Assembly (NCBI GenBank): GCA_021018995.1
Contig: CM037591.1
Span: forward strand, 67,793,901-67,857,900
DNA length: 64,000 nt
Direction: 5' to 3'
Source: Chloranthus sessilifolius
Taxonomy: Eukaryota; Streptophyta; Magnoliopsida; Chloranthales; Chloranthaceae
Positions 10,871-20,981 of this stretch are shown here, piece by piece. Made by a program: the position numbers and the translations under genes. The notes below the pieces were generated by a model. The model was not told the origin of the DNA and did no database searches. It saw nothing but the letters and a program-made list of their open reading frames with translations. How positions within the stretch are numbered: position 1 is the first letter of the stretch; the number at the start of each line of letters is the position of its first letter.

Positions 10871-12565
10871 CAATATGAACATAATTAAATCAAGTGCAAA
10901 CAGTTACAAGTTAGATTCCAACAAATTCAGCTTTATTCCATACCTTACCCGTTTGAATTCAGAAGTTTTAAAACAGCAAATGTACATAATTTAATACCTA
11001 AATCCTTTTTCAAACTCATCATAACCAATCTGAAATCATCAAAAGAATAATATGTGCAAAACAGTATGTAATTTAGCATTAATTAGAGAAGCAGTTTTAA
11101 ACAATGCCTAAATAAATCAAATTTTAGACCCAATGTTTTCACAGGCATACTCTCACAAATGATTTCAAAGGTGTTCAATTTCACTCAAGCTCAAGAGCAG
11201 TTACAGCCCTCAAATAGGACTGCAAGCATGAGCATAGGCAATTGCTCTAATTCCTAAAATCTTCTAACTCTTTTCACCATAGATCACACAGCTCCTCATC
11301 TCCACATGACAGCTCAATCAACTTTAGATCAGGAAGGTCTTTTTATTAGGTTGTAGTGTGGCTTATGGGTGAAGTTTTATAAAGAGTAAAAGGAATAAGA
11401 AGATTCAAAATTGAGAAATCAGCAAGGTAAGGAGGTGGTCATGACAACGCCTTCTTCATTTCAGCACATCTTCATCTTCTTTGATATTTTTCATGCTTGA
11501 AGTGATCAGTTTCTAATCTTCTTTTCAATTTTCTAATGAAGTGGCTTCTCTTTCTCTTTTTCATTTTATTTTTCTTTTTCTTTTTTCTCATTTTTTTTAT
11601 GGGCAGGAATGCCACAACTCTACAACTGAACACACTATTTTTCTTATATTTTCTCCCTTCTCCTTCCACCAAATATCAAACCTTACTCCTCTAACCTCAC
11701 TTCTCCCTCCACTTCCTGAATTCTCAGATTAAGGGTGAATTGAAGTAGGTCAAGAGGTTCAGGTAAAAAAAAAATGTTTTGGTTTTTGTCAAAGAAGAAT
11801 GGAATTTTAGGCTCAAATGGTGTATACAAAGGCAGTTCAAAGGGTATGGATTTTTAGCTCAAACTGTCCAAGGGATGGCCTTACATCATATCTTCAATGT
11901 CATGAGTGTTGTCACTTTGCTTCAATTTGGAGTGCCTAACTTCTAGTGAGAAGAGCTAAATTCAAATAGTCCTTATAGCAGAAAAAATGTTAAACACACT
12001 TCAAATAGAATTTTATAAGCCCAAGTCTCACTGGGTATGGTCTTCCGTTGGATTCACAAGGCATGTTCTTACTTTTTCTCTCCTTAATGGTTTACTACAT
12101 ACTGATTATGACAAAAATTTCTTAATGATATCTTTCATGGAAATGTTGAATTTTTAAAAGATCCAAACATTAAATAGTCTCTCCTGCATTTTAAATCTTC
12201 CTTTTTCAAAATCACTCAGTTGAAATTCTGCTGAATTTATTTTTACCCTACTAACACCATTGCACTTGGCTTAACTACCTCATAATTTTTAAAAATTACC
12301 CTGCTATACCCCCAGACCTATGAGGAACAGTGTCCTCACTGTTTCAGAAATATAACAACTAGAACAGAGGGTACAAGCAAAATAAAACTACACAAAGTAA
12401 GATAAAAATGAACAATAGAGATAACACATAAAAGGAACATTTTATTAAAATGAACTATATACAAACTAGTTATAGAGATGACAAAATAAAAATAGAAAAA
12501 TATATACAACCAAACTACCAAGAACAACAGTAATATAGAATTTAAACACACCAACTACTCTACAC
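10871..12565 (-). other. ATH-2 3' untranslated region
   Basis: No gene is seen. On the minus strand it begins after ORF2 with the conserved block CAGTGAGGACACTG..ATAGGTCTGGGGGTAT (about 12302-12340), which contains a polypurine-like run. Lower down is a segment shared with the other Athila elements (reverse complement of TGGAGTGCCTAACTTCTAG at about 11928-11946). The T-rich 11540-11600 stretch has no conserved frame. Confidence 0.6.
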
Positions 12566-15258
12566 CTAATCAGACTCAGTATCGGAACTTAAAACAAAAG
12601 GAAGGGTCCAGGCATATTTTTCTTCATAAAGGTTATTGTCCTTCTTCACTGGCTCTGTACTAGAAGCATTAGGTGTGGATTTAATTGCAGCTGGCTTCTT
12701 CTTCTTCTTTGGCTTTGCGCCAGGCTCCTTGATGGGAATACCAGCTGACTGAGCAAATTTCAGAGATGGGTAGAGGGATAAGGTATCAACAAGTCTGGAC
12801 AGCAGGATGGATTTGTCTTTGTAGACCTTGTACAAGTTGAGGGATTTTAAGACCATCTACCAAAGCTTCCATTCCTCTTGCCTGTGGGCCTCCAAAATAG
12901 GGACAATCTCAACTTCATGGGCCTGCTGTTGCAATGCCATGACTGCCTCCACTAGAAACTTGACATCTTCCCCAACATAAGGGTTGTTCTCTATGGCTTT
13001 GGTGAGGGATGGCAAAGGTGAAAAGGTGTTGGTTCCATATGGGACAATGGCCCAATGGTGAGGGTCATCCATGGAGGAAGGGGTGATGGGTAGCTCAAGT
13101 GGTGGTGGTGAAGGTAAAATAAAGGTAAGTGGTAGCACCTCTTCCACAATAACTGACTCAAGTGGGGTGAAAGGGTAGGTAAAAGGTAGAGAGGGTAGGT
13201 CATCTTCCAAGGGGTCAATTTGGGTAGAAGAGTCCCTGGTAGAAGGTGCAGGTTTTGGTTCTTCCACCTCAGCAGTGGTAGCCACTACTATAGAAGATAG
13301 CTGAGGAGGAGGTGGAGTGGGTATAGGAATGGGTGTAAGAGAGGGAATTGTAAGAGGTTGAATGGTTGAGGTAGATGGGATTAAGGTGAATTGAATGGCA
13401 TGTAGGCAGGTGGCCATAACAGATTGGTTTTTTATATTGGTTTGAAGTTGGGCTAGGATGGATGTGAGAAGGGAAAGGATCTAGGCAGAGGTATCTGGTA
13501 AGATTTGAGTTTGGGTAATAGGTGGAATGGCTGGAATAGGCTGGAAAGGTGAGGTGAAAGTATGGTGGAAAGGGATACAATGTAGGGAATTAGGTAAAGG
13601 GGAGTACTCATGCCCAATATCTTTCATAATGGAATCTATTAGGGATGAATACCCCTCAGTGGTGAAGTGTTCCAGCTCCTGGGTATGGATAGGTTACATG
13701 GAGGTAGTCGGGTCAGTAGCCAAAGGTAGGGATGATGAAGTGGGTGAAATGAAAGTAATTGGGTCAAATAGAAGTGGTGCAGCTGGTTCAAGGTTTAAAG
13801 GTTCTACAAATGGGATGGATGGGCTAGCTGGGGGGGTTGGGGATGTGGCTAGCTTGGTTTTTCTCTGGTAGGTGGTTGTTATGGGTGGTGAAGGCAAGGT
13901 TAATATTGGGTCAGTGGTAGGAGGAGCTGACACAGGGGTGATGGTGGTGATGGTAGAGGGGATGGTTGTCTTGCTGGAAGGGATGGGGACAGATATGGAT
14001 GGTATAGAAGGTGATGGAGTGGGGACAGAACTGACAATAGCAGAGGTCACAATAGTAGGAGTGATAGATAAAGGTGCAAAGGTCACAGGTGGGGCAATAC
14101 CACCAGTAGAGGTAGGCAAAGGCACAGAGCTAGTACCAACAGAGGTAGGCAGAGGCATAGAGCTAGCTGATGGAGCTGTAGAGATCACAGATGCATCTAT
14201 TGAGCTGGTCACCTGAGGTGCTTCCTTTTCATAACTCTCAACTGGCTTCTTCTTGCTCTTCCCAATCAAAGTCATGCTGGTGGACCAAGCTCTCCTCCCA
14301 AATTTTTTAGACTCAAGCCCTCAGTTGGCTCATCTTTCTTGATCAAAAATTTTCCTTGCCTTAGCATAGCAGTAATGAGTCTATTGTAAGGAAACCCTGG
14401 CAACATCTGACCCTTCTTGATCTTGTCATGCACATATATCTTAGCCTCAAATATCAGCTAAGGGGCATTAAAGAACTGGCCCTTGGAGAAGAAGTACATG
14501 GCATCCACTATTGGGGTTCTTCTCTCCTACTGATGTCCACTGGCATAAACATTCTTCCTCAAGATTATATCTATGAAAAACAAGCTGCGGTCTAAGTCTC
14601 TCCTCATCAAAGACTCCCCAGATCCCACAATGCCCTGGGTCAAGTGTCTAGTCATGTTCCTAAAAGCGACACTGTTAGGGGCTCCCAAACTGCTAACTGG
14701 ATCATATAGAAATGGAACTCCCAATGCCAACCCAATATCCTGGTAATCCACTACAAGCTCCCAGTTATCAACCAACACCACAAGGGTAGGATCAATTAAC
14801 CCTGGCATCTTTTTTTCCCTGATGTTCTGATACCATAACTTGACCAATCTTGGGTATACCTTCTATTGTAATGGGGTCAACAGAGGTATCAAGGATGCCT
14901 TTTCCAAGTCGACCTAGGTCTCCTTGCACTCCTCTACCTTAGTAAAATAAGGTAGGTCAAAGATTATCTCAGGAATCAGACTTAAAGAGTCCACAAACTC
15001 ATTAAGAGTTGTCAGGGTCATAGGCAGCTCTATCTCAGGATCAGGGTTAGGTCTAGGCATTTCCTCAGTAACCTCCTCAACAACTTTGGCTTTCTTGGCT
15101 TTCTGTGCTTTCTTGGGTTTGTCCACAACCAGTTTCCTCTTAGCAGGTGGGTCAACCTTAGGCTATGTGGCTAACCTACTAGACTTCCTAGTGGATTTTG
15201 GGGTGGATTGTGAAGGGGATTGGAGCAAATTGATCAAGGTGCCCTCAAATTTGGCCAT
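12566..15258 (-). pseudogene. ATH-2 ORF2 (plant transposon protein-like, Ser/Thr/Pro-rich)
   Basis: The start is the ATG at 15258 (MAKFEGTLINLLQ), and the frame is followed down to TESD-stop at 12566, about 890 codons. N-terminal basic Lys-rich region, then a domain like that in ATH-1 (KVYPRLVKLWYQN near 14850, then VDNWELVVDYQDIGLALGVP). A long Ser/Thr/Pro-rich middle follows (14275-13000), and the C-terminal part contains PKKKKKP, a possible nuclear signal. At least five stops interrupt it (for example after ATH-2 residues ..RLAT, ..EECKET, ..DPTTSM and ..EWKLW). Nearly all sit where CAG or CAA is expected, and there is at least one frameshift just before 14275. Lengths and domain order match ATH-1 ORF2. 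Plus-strand frames at 13527-14216 are shadows of this gene. Confidence 0.7.
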
Positions 15259-16441
15259 TGGGACTCAAAATCCTCACAACACTTCACAAACACCCATAGC
15301 AATCTTCCTTCCTCACTTAATTAACCACACACACTGCAAACCTCCAAAAATATAGAACTATAATGCGAAAAAATCACAAGAATGAAGTTGAAGAAGAACT
15401 TACTCAAAAACCAAGGGCTTCTCGAAAATAACAGCACACAGAACCAAATCAGCTCAAACCAGGTGCAAAATGTCGGCCTTGCAAAGCTGATGCAATAGGA
15501 ACAATGGTAAAATACTTGGAATTAGAACCAGTGAGGTGGAGAAGAAAGAAGAAACTGTAAACTCGGGCAAAGTAGGAATAAGGTCTTAGCTTAAGGTGTC
15601 GAATGGAAGAAATGAACCTGTCGATGGGTTTAAAGCAAGCAAAACACTATTTTGACAGGATGTAAAGAAGATTTTGATAGGTTAAATCAACCTGTCGGAC
15701 AGTTAAAATTACTTGAAAATGTAGACTCTCAGACTAAAGGTTTCGAGAGGTTCATCAAACCTCTCGATAGGTACAGAAGCTTCAGAATTTACAAATCGAG
15801 AGGTTCATTTAACCTCTCGACAAGGTTAAAAAATTTCAGCAATTAAAGTTTTGAGAGGTTTCTCAACCTCTCGATAGGTATCAAAACCTATCGAAATCTC
15901 AATGAATGCCTTTAGTACCTATCGAATTCCTCTCTCATCCTCTCGACAGGTCTTAGTACCTGTCGAAATTCACAATGGACACCTTTAGTACCTGTCGAAT
16001 TGCATTTCTAACCTCTCGACAAGTCTCTTTGTAATCCAAAATTATTTCTCAGCAGTTCACTGTCTCCATCCAACACAAACTCATCACTCCTCCTCAGTTC
16101 CCATTAATTTCTTATGCATCAGAGACCTCCCTAACCTCAGCATAACTGACTTATTATACTAAATGAAAAACTAAGCAAAATTGGCAACATATATACAATG
16201 ACAGACAGATTTGAAAATAGCAACATCATTCTAAATGACAGTTATGATACATAATGTACAATGTTGAAAATCATTCACACTTTAGAGGTTCTTGAATGTG
16301 AATGGTCACCACAGACTCTACTACACTTTCAACATAGATTTTGAGCCTTTGACCATTGACTTTCATGATCCTATCATCCTTTGGATCCATGATTTCAATA
16401 GCTCCAGATGGGGAAACATGCATTATAATGTAAGGTCCCTC
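15259..16441 (-). other. ATH-2 integrase-ORF2 spacer
   Basis: Non-coding. The part 15610-16025 carries a dense array of the same CTCGA motifs that fill the ATH-2 LTR U3. Between the array and the ORF2 ATG I see only a weak TATA-like CTATATTTTT (about 15349-15358). The 16030-16440 part is AT-rich and still holds the tail of the integrase C-terminal sequence near 16320-16440. Confidence 0.6.
15610..16025. repeat. CTCGA dyad array in the ATH-2 spacer
   Basis: At least ten sites of the types CGAGAGGTT, AACCTCTCGA and CCTRTCGA, several arranged as inverted pairs with short loops (for example CGAGAGGTTCAT-CAAACCTCTCG near 15741). The same motif family fills U3 at 9825-10320, 22260-22480, 23395-23665, 39060-39250, and 41425-42480 in LTR-5. 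Confidence 0.85.
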
Positions 16442-17110
16442 CTATCTAGATTTCAACTTGCCTGAGAAAAATTTTAATTTTGAATTAAACAGCCGTACCT
16501 TGTTACCTGCAACAAACTCCTTCCTCAGCAAATGCTTATCATAAAAAGCTTTGGCCTTTTCTTTGTAAATCCTTGCATTGGAGTAGGCATCCAATCTCAG
16601 CTCTTCAAGTTCTGACAGCTGCAGCCTCCTGTGCATACCAGCAGCAGTTAGATCAAAACTCAATGTCTTAATAGCCCAATAGGCTTTATGTTCTAACTCC
16701 ACTGGTAAATTGCATGCCTTTTCATACACCAACCTAAAGGGAGGCATCCCTATTAGGATCTTATAGGTAGTTCTATAAGCCCAAAGAGCATCAGTCAACT
16801 TTAGGGACCAATCCTTCCTATCTCCTCTCACAGTTTTCTCTAGAATATGTTTAATCTCTCTGTTAGAAATTTCTATCTGCCCACTGGTCTGTAGGTAGTA
16901 TGAGGTGGCAACTCTGTGTGTCACAGAGTACTTTTTAAGCAGATTTTCAAAATGCCTATTGCAGAAATAGCTTCCCCCATCACTAATGATAGCTCTAGGG
17001 GTACCAAACCAAGAGAAAATATTGTCTTTCAAGAAAATGATGACAACTCTGTGATCAATTGTTCTTGTGGCTATGGCCTCAACCCACTTGGACACATAGT
17101 CCACAGCCAT
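16442..17110 (-). pseudogene. ATH-2 integrase core and C-terminus
   Basis: The frame begins in the catalytic core ([15 protein letters not shown]) and is open for 222 codons. The second catalytic Asp is in IISDGGS and the Glu is in [12 protein letters not shown], a DD35E arrangement. The C-terminal part has the conserved [14 protein letters not shown]. The first catalytic Asp (WGID) lies just upstream in a different frame (17071-17901), so a frameshift near 17140 breaks the enzyme. There is no chromodomain, as expected for Athila. The end of the protein beyond KLKSR is read in another frame or degraded. It catalyses strand transfer of the cDNA in intact relatives. Confidence 0.8.
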
Positions 17111-17901
17111 AAGAATAAAATTATACCCATAAGGAGGGAAGGGACCATGGAGTCAATCCCCCAAATGTCAAACAATTCAACTATAAGAATGGGCTGTAAA
17201 GGCATGGAATTTCTTTTAGAAATACTTTCCATTTTCTGGCATCTTTCACAGGCTCTGTAATGCTGCCATGCATCTTTGAATATTGGAGGCCAATAGAATC
17301 CACTTTGAAGTACTTTTATAGCAGTCTTATTTCCACTGAAATGGCCTTCACAAGCCTTTTTATGACACATTGTTAGTATGTTGTGGAATTCATTCTCAGG
17401 TACACACCTTCTCACAAATTGGTCTGCATAGTTCTTGAAGAGGTATGGTTCCTCCCACATAAAGTATTTGATCTGAGAGAAGAACAGATCCTTATCCATT
17501 TTGTTCCAATGTGGGGGAATTCCACCCACTACCAAATAATTAACTATGTTTGCAAACCAAGATGCACTCATGCTGACAGCAAATAGTTGTTCATCTGGAA
17601 ATGAGTCATTAGCAGGCAGTCCATCAAACTCAGTTTCAGCCTGAGTAGGTGCCACCCATTCAGAATCTGAAATGAGATAGATGACTCCTATATCTAACAA
17701 TTTAACTACCTCCTTCATCACTACTTCTTGCATGTGTGGGTTTAACTTTCTCTGCATCTCTCTAGAGGGTTTGGAACCCTCTTCCAGGTGGATTTTATGC
17801 ATACAAATAGCAGGATTGATTCCTCCAAGATCAGCAATAGTCCACCCTATTGCTCTCTTATGCCTTTTCAACACACAACAGCTCTTCTTCCTGCTCCTCA
17901 A
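17071..17901 (-). pseudogene. ATH-2 in-frame fusion of RT N-terminus to integrase N-terminus
   Basis: The open frame starts with the protease-RT linker (KRHKRAIGWTIADLGG, HMQEVVMKEVVKLLD), reaches WVAPTQ, and then passes directly into [17 protein letters not shown], the segment that follows RNase H in ATH-3 and ATH-7. The junction is at about 17640. By comparison with ATH-3 (its solo LTR removed) 1179 bp, or 393 codons, are missing, covering the RT catalytic region and RNase H. The zinc-binding H2C2 region (HKKACEGHF..YRACERCQK) follows, then WGIDSM, the first integrase Asp. Reading frame is kept across the deletion, so it could once have made a stable fusion. It ends after a frameshift near 17140. 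Confidence 0.85.
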
Positions 17902-18199
17902 TGAGGGAAGAAGAAATTATCACAGGCAACTTCTGATTTGCTCCCAAAAATGCATACTTTAAAGACTTGGGAAGCTATTTTAATTTCACATCAGGTGGAC
18001 TTGTGAGTGAAGGCAGCAAAGGTGCCTTAGAAGGTGGTGGAAGAGGCAACATAGCTGATTTCCAAGGAGGATGCTTTGCTACTGTCCCCACTTCAGAATT
18101 TAAGGTTTTCACCTCTTAAATCTCGGGTGTGGGGGCCTTTTCTTCCACAAGCTCATCCAACACATCAATCATAAAACAATCCTCACTATCCAAGTGAGG
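17902..18199 (-). pseudogene. ATH-2 protease-RT linker, degraded
   Basis: Minus-strand translation in pieces gives segments such as LPLPPPSKAPLLPSL, LKYAFLGANQKLPVIISSSL and EEQEEELL, matching the linker of ATH-3 and ATH-7. Several stops and a frameshift occur. It joins the protease to the RT start. Confidence 0.6.
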
Positions 18200-18976
18200 C
18201 TAATTTATTGCATTGTAGACATTCAGTTTTACTTTCATATTGCCAAAAGTCACTTCCATTACACCTGATCTACATTTTATCCAAGCATTGGCAGTGGCCA
18301 AGAATGGCTTGCCCAAGATTACAAGAATTGAGGTAGTGCACTTGCTTGGCTCCATGTCAAGAACCAGAAAATTTGTTGGATAAAAAAATTTGTCAACCCC
18401 AACTAAAACATCTTCTATAATTCCCACTGGCCTCCTTTTAGATCTATCAGCCAGTTGTAATACCACATGTGTAGACTTCTATTCTCCCAAACCTAACTTC
18501 TCATATATTGAATATGGAAGTAGATTCACACTGGCCCTAATATATAACAAGGCTTTTTCAATGGTGTGATCCCCAATGATGCAAGGGATTGTGGTAACTC
18601 TAGGATCTTGGAGTTTTGTTGGGGTTGCAATGGACAACACTTGGTTCACTTTCTCAGCAGAAAAGACCTTCTTGGATAAATATATCCTTGGCTGTCTTTT
18701 ATGGGTGCACAAGTCTTTTAAAAACTTTACATAGGCTGAAACTTGCTTGACTGCATCAAGTAAAGACAAGTTGATCTTTACTCGTTTAAAAATTTCCATC
18801 ATTTCCTCAACTTTAGCATTCCCCTTATCAAAAGGAGAAGGTGCTTGAAGTGCATTAGGAAATGGCAAATGAGAGACTGATCTCTCATTTGCTGCCTTAG
18901 CAATCTTATTAGTTTTTTTCTTGTTTTGGTTTTTATTTTTCTGTTGGGGTTCATCAACACCCCCCTTATTTCTCAT
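18200..18976 (-). pseudogene. ATH-2 protease region
   Basis: Two frames (18976-18479 and 18466-18200) cover the gag-protease linker (LPFPNALQAPSPFDKGNA), a conserved helix region (VKFLKDLCTHKRQ) and the retropepsin-like domain. The catalytic D-L-G-A motif seen intact in ATH-7 reads LLYIRASVNLLP here, so the catalytic Asp is Tyr and the protease is dead. A stop at 18479 breaks the frame at LGLGE. The C-terminal half keeps VEVTFGNMKVKLNVY-like sequence. In intact elements this enzyme cleaves the polyprotein. Confidence 0.75.
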
Positions 18977-18988
18977 ACGTTGCTCCTG

Positions 18989-20634
18989 CTACATATCACG
19001 ATGGGTTGTTTTCTCTTTTTCTGCACTCCTATCTGGTTCAACACCAACCTTGTTGTCAACCAGCCTCCCACTTCTCAAAGTGGTGATAGATTTAGCTTCT
19101 TCATGTAATGAAGAAACGTCACCCACCATATATTGTATTTTAAGACTGCTCAAAGGATGACTAGGCAGTCTTTCCTCTTCTCTCCTAGTCCAAGTATTGG
19201 ATAGCTGACCAAGATGGTCCTCTATCTGCTTAATACTTTGGCTATGGGAGTTAACAATTTGAGATAAAGAGCTCAGATTCTGTAATAAAGCCAGAATCTG
19301 CTCCTCAAATGAGGGTGTTCTAGAGGGTGTTGGGGCTGGTGCATTTTGATGCACAGGTTCTACTATTGGCTGGGCCATAGGCTATTGATATTGGGGCCGT
19401 GGGAGGAAATTCTGCTGGCAAGGCTGAGCAGTTCTATAGGGCATTGGCTATTGTTGCTGCTAGTTTTGGAAATTATCTTGCTTCCACCTCAGGTTGGGGT
19501 GGTTTCTCCAAGGATAACTAGCAACTGGCTGCTGTCCAAAGGACTGAGCAGCATTAGCATGCTCCATAACCAGATCTGGAAATTATGTAGTAGAGGGACA
19601 TTCTTCAAGGGAGTGAGTGGGAGGCTGGCATATCAGACATGCCTCTTCTACTTTGGCAGCCATGGGAGACTGCATTGTTCCCATTAGCTTATCAAACTTC
19701 TGAGACAAAATATCTACCTTTTTCTCCAAATCATTATAACCACTGACCTCATACATTTTTCCTCTTGTTGTATTCTCTTTCATCAATTTAACTGGAGACT
19801 CAATATCCCTAGACAAGGTCTCCTGCTGCATTGAATTCTCTCCAATATCCTCAAACAACTCACAGGCTTTCTCAGCTGTTTTATGAAGGTAAGTACCTCC
19901 ACAAGAGGCATCCACTATATTTCTATTTTTTGGATCAATTCCTTGATAGAAACTTATTTATGCTTTTTGGATCAATTCCTTGATAGAAACTTATTTATGC
20001 TTTTTGGATCAATTCCTTCATAGAAACTTTGTATAAGTTGCCATTGAGGAATTTAATGATGGGAACATTTCCTTAATAGCTCTTTGAATCTTTCTCAAGC
20101 CTCATGGAAGCTCTCAGTTGAGAATTGAGAAAATGATATGATGCTTTTTCTCAACTAACTTGTTCTAGACAAAGGAAAGAACTTAGCTAGGAATTGACAT
20201 TGCAAGTCATTCCAAGAGTTAATACTATTGGTTGGGAGCTTAGACAATCAGGCCCTGGCTTTGTCCTTTAATGAAAAAAGAAATATCCTAAGCTTGGTGG
20301 CTTCTGGCCCCAAGCCAGCAATATTAAAAGTAGTACATAAAGCAAGAAATTTATCAACATGTTTATATGGGTCTTCTTTACTCAACCCATGGAAAGAAGG
20401 TAACATCTGAATTGTTAAAGACTTGACCTCATAATTTCCCTCCACAACAAGAAATTGTATACAGTAGGGAGAATTATATGCACCAGGTGTAAAATATTCT
20501 CTCAACAATCTAGGCTGCTCACCCATTTCAGCAGTCTCAGATTCAGCAGGTGTATGTGTAGTTTGTCTAGACCTAAGAATCCTCTTAACTTTAAGATTTA
20601 ATGATAAAATCTCAGAGTTGAGAGTTCCAAACAT
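18989..20634 (-). pseudogene. ATH-2 gag
   Basis: The start is taken at 20634 (MFGTLNSEILSLNL), matching the M-x-GRRSL start of the other copies. The capsid-like region (IQMLPSFHGLSKEDPYKHVD, FNIAGLGPEATKLRIF) ends at a stop at 20248 where other copies have TGG. A 37-bp triplication (19926-20035) breaks the frame. The zinc knuckle CLICQPPTHSLEEC (CX2CX4HX4C) is intact in 19915-19583. The C-terminal segment (19378-18989) keeps SFEEQILALLQNL and TTLRSGR. Gag forms the particle shell and binds RNA. This copy is clearly non-functional. Confidence 0.8.
19926..20035. repeat. 37-bp tandem triplication in ATH-2 gag
   Basis: TTTTTGGATCAATTCCTT recurs with GGATC at 19932, 19969 and 20006, a period of 37 bp. 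The length is not a multiple of three, so it shifts the gag frame. Confidence 0.92.
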
Positions 20635-20957
20635 ACACCACACACAAAAACAATGTACAGCACACAAAATTACAGCACAGATTTCAATAAATAAACACAA
20701 ACACATAAAACTACTACTGCAGCTCTAAAAATTCACAAATCTAGAAATGTAAAAGAGTAAGGAAATGCAAACTCAAGCACAGCTTGCTCCTCCTTTTAGC
20801 AAAATAGTTCCTCTCAGCCACAGTTCTAAATCTGTAAAAAATTTAGAAAACTACAAAAACAAACTACAGAAGCAATTAGTCAAACATTAAACAGACAATT
20901 ACAAATATAAAATCGAAAATAAAAAAAACTTAGATCTACCAATTCTAAAAATATAGG
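20635..20957 (-). other. ATH-2 untranslated leader between primer site and gag
   Basis: AT-rich, with no coding character. It corresponds to the leader of about 320 bp at 26198-26515 in ATH-3. Confidence 0.6.
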
Positions 20958-20975
20958 TCCCCGACTGCGGCGCTA
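20958..20975 (-). other. Primer binding site of ATH-2
   Basis: The minus strand reads TAGCGCCGCAGTCGGGGA, preceded by GTTTT, six bases inside the LTR. It is a slightly mutated form of the Athila TGGCGCCGYTGCCGGGGA site (tRNA-Asp type). Confidence 0.85.
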
Positions 20976-20981
20976 AAAACT

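Noticed and set aside
13527-14216. Two plus-strand open frames of 114 codons each
   Set aside because: They lie exactly antisense to the Ser/Thr/Pro-rich part of ATH-2 ORF2. The low-complexity codons give open antisense frames by composition.
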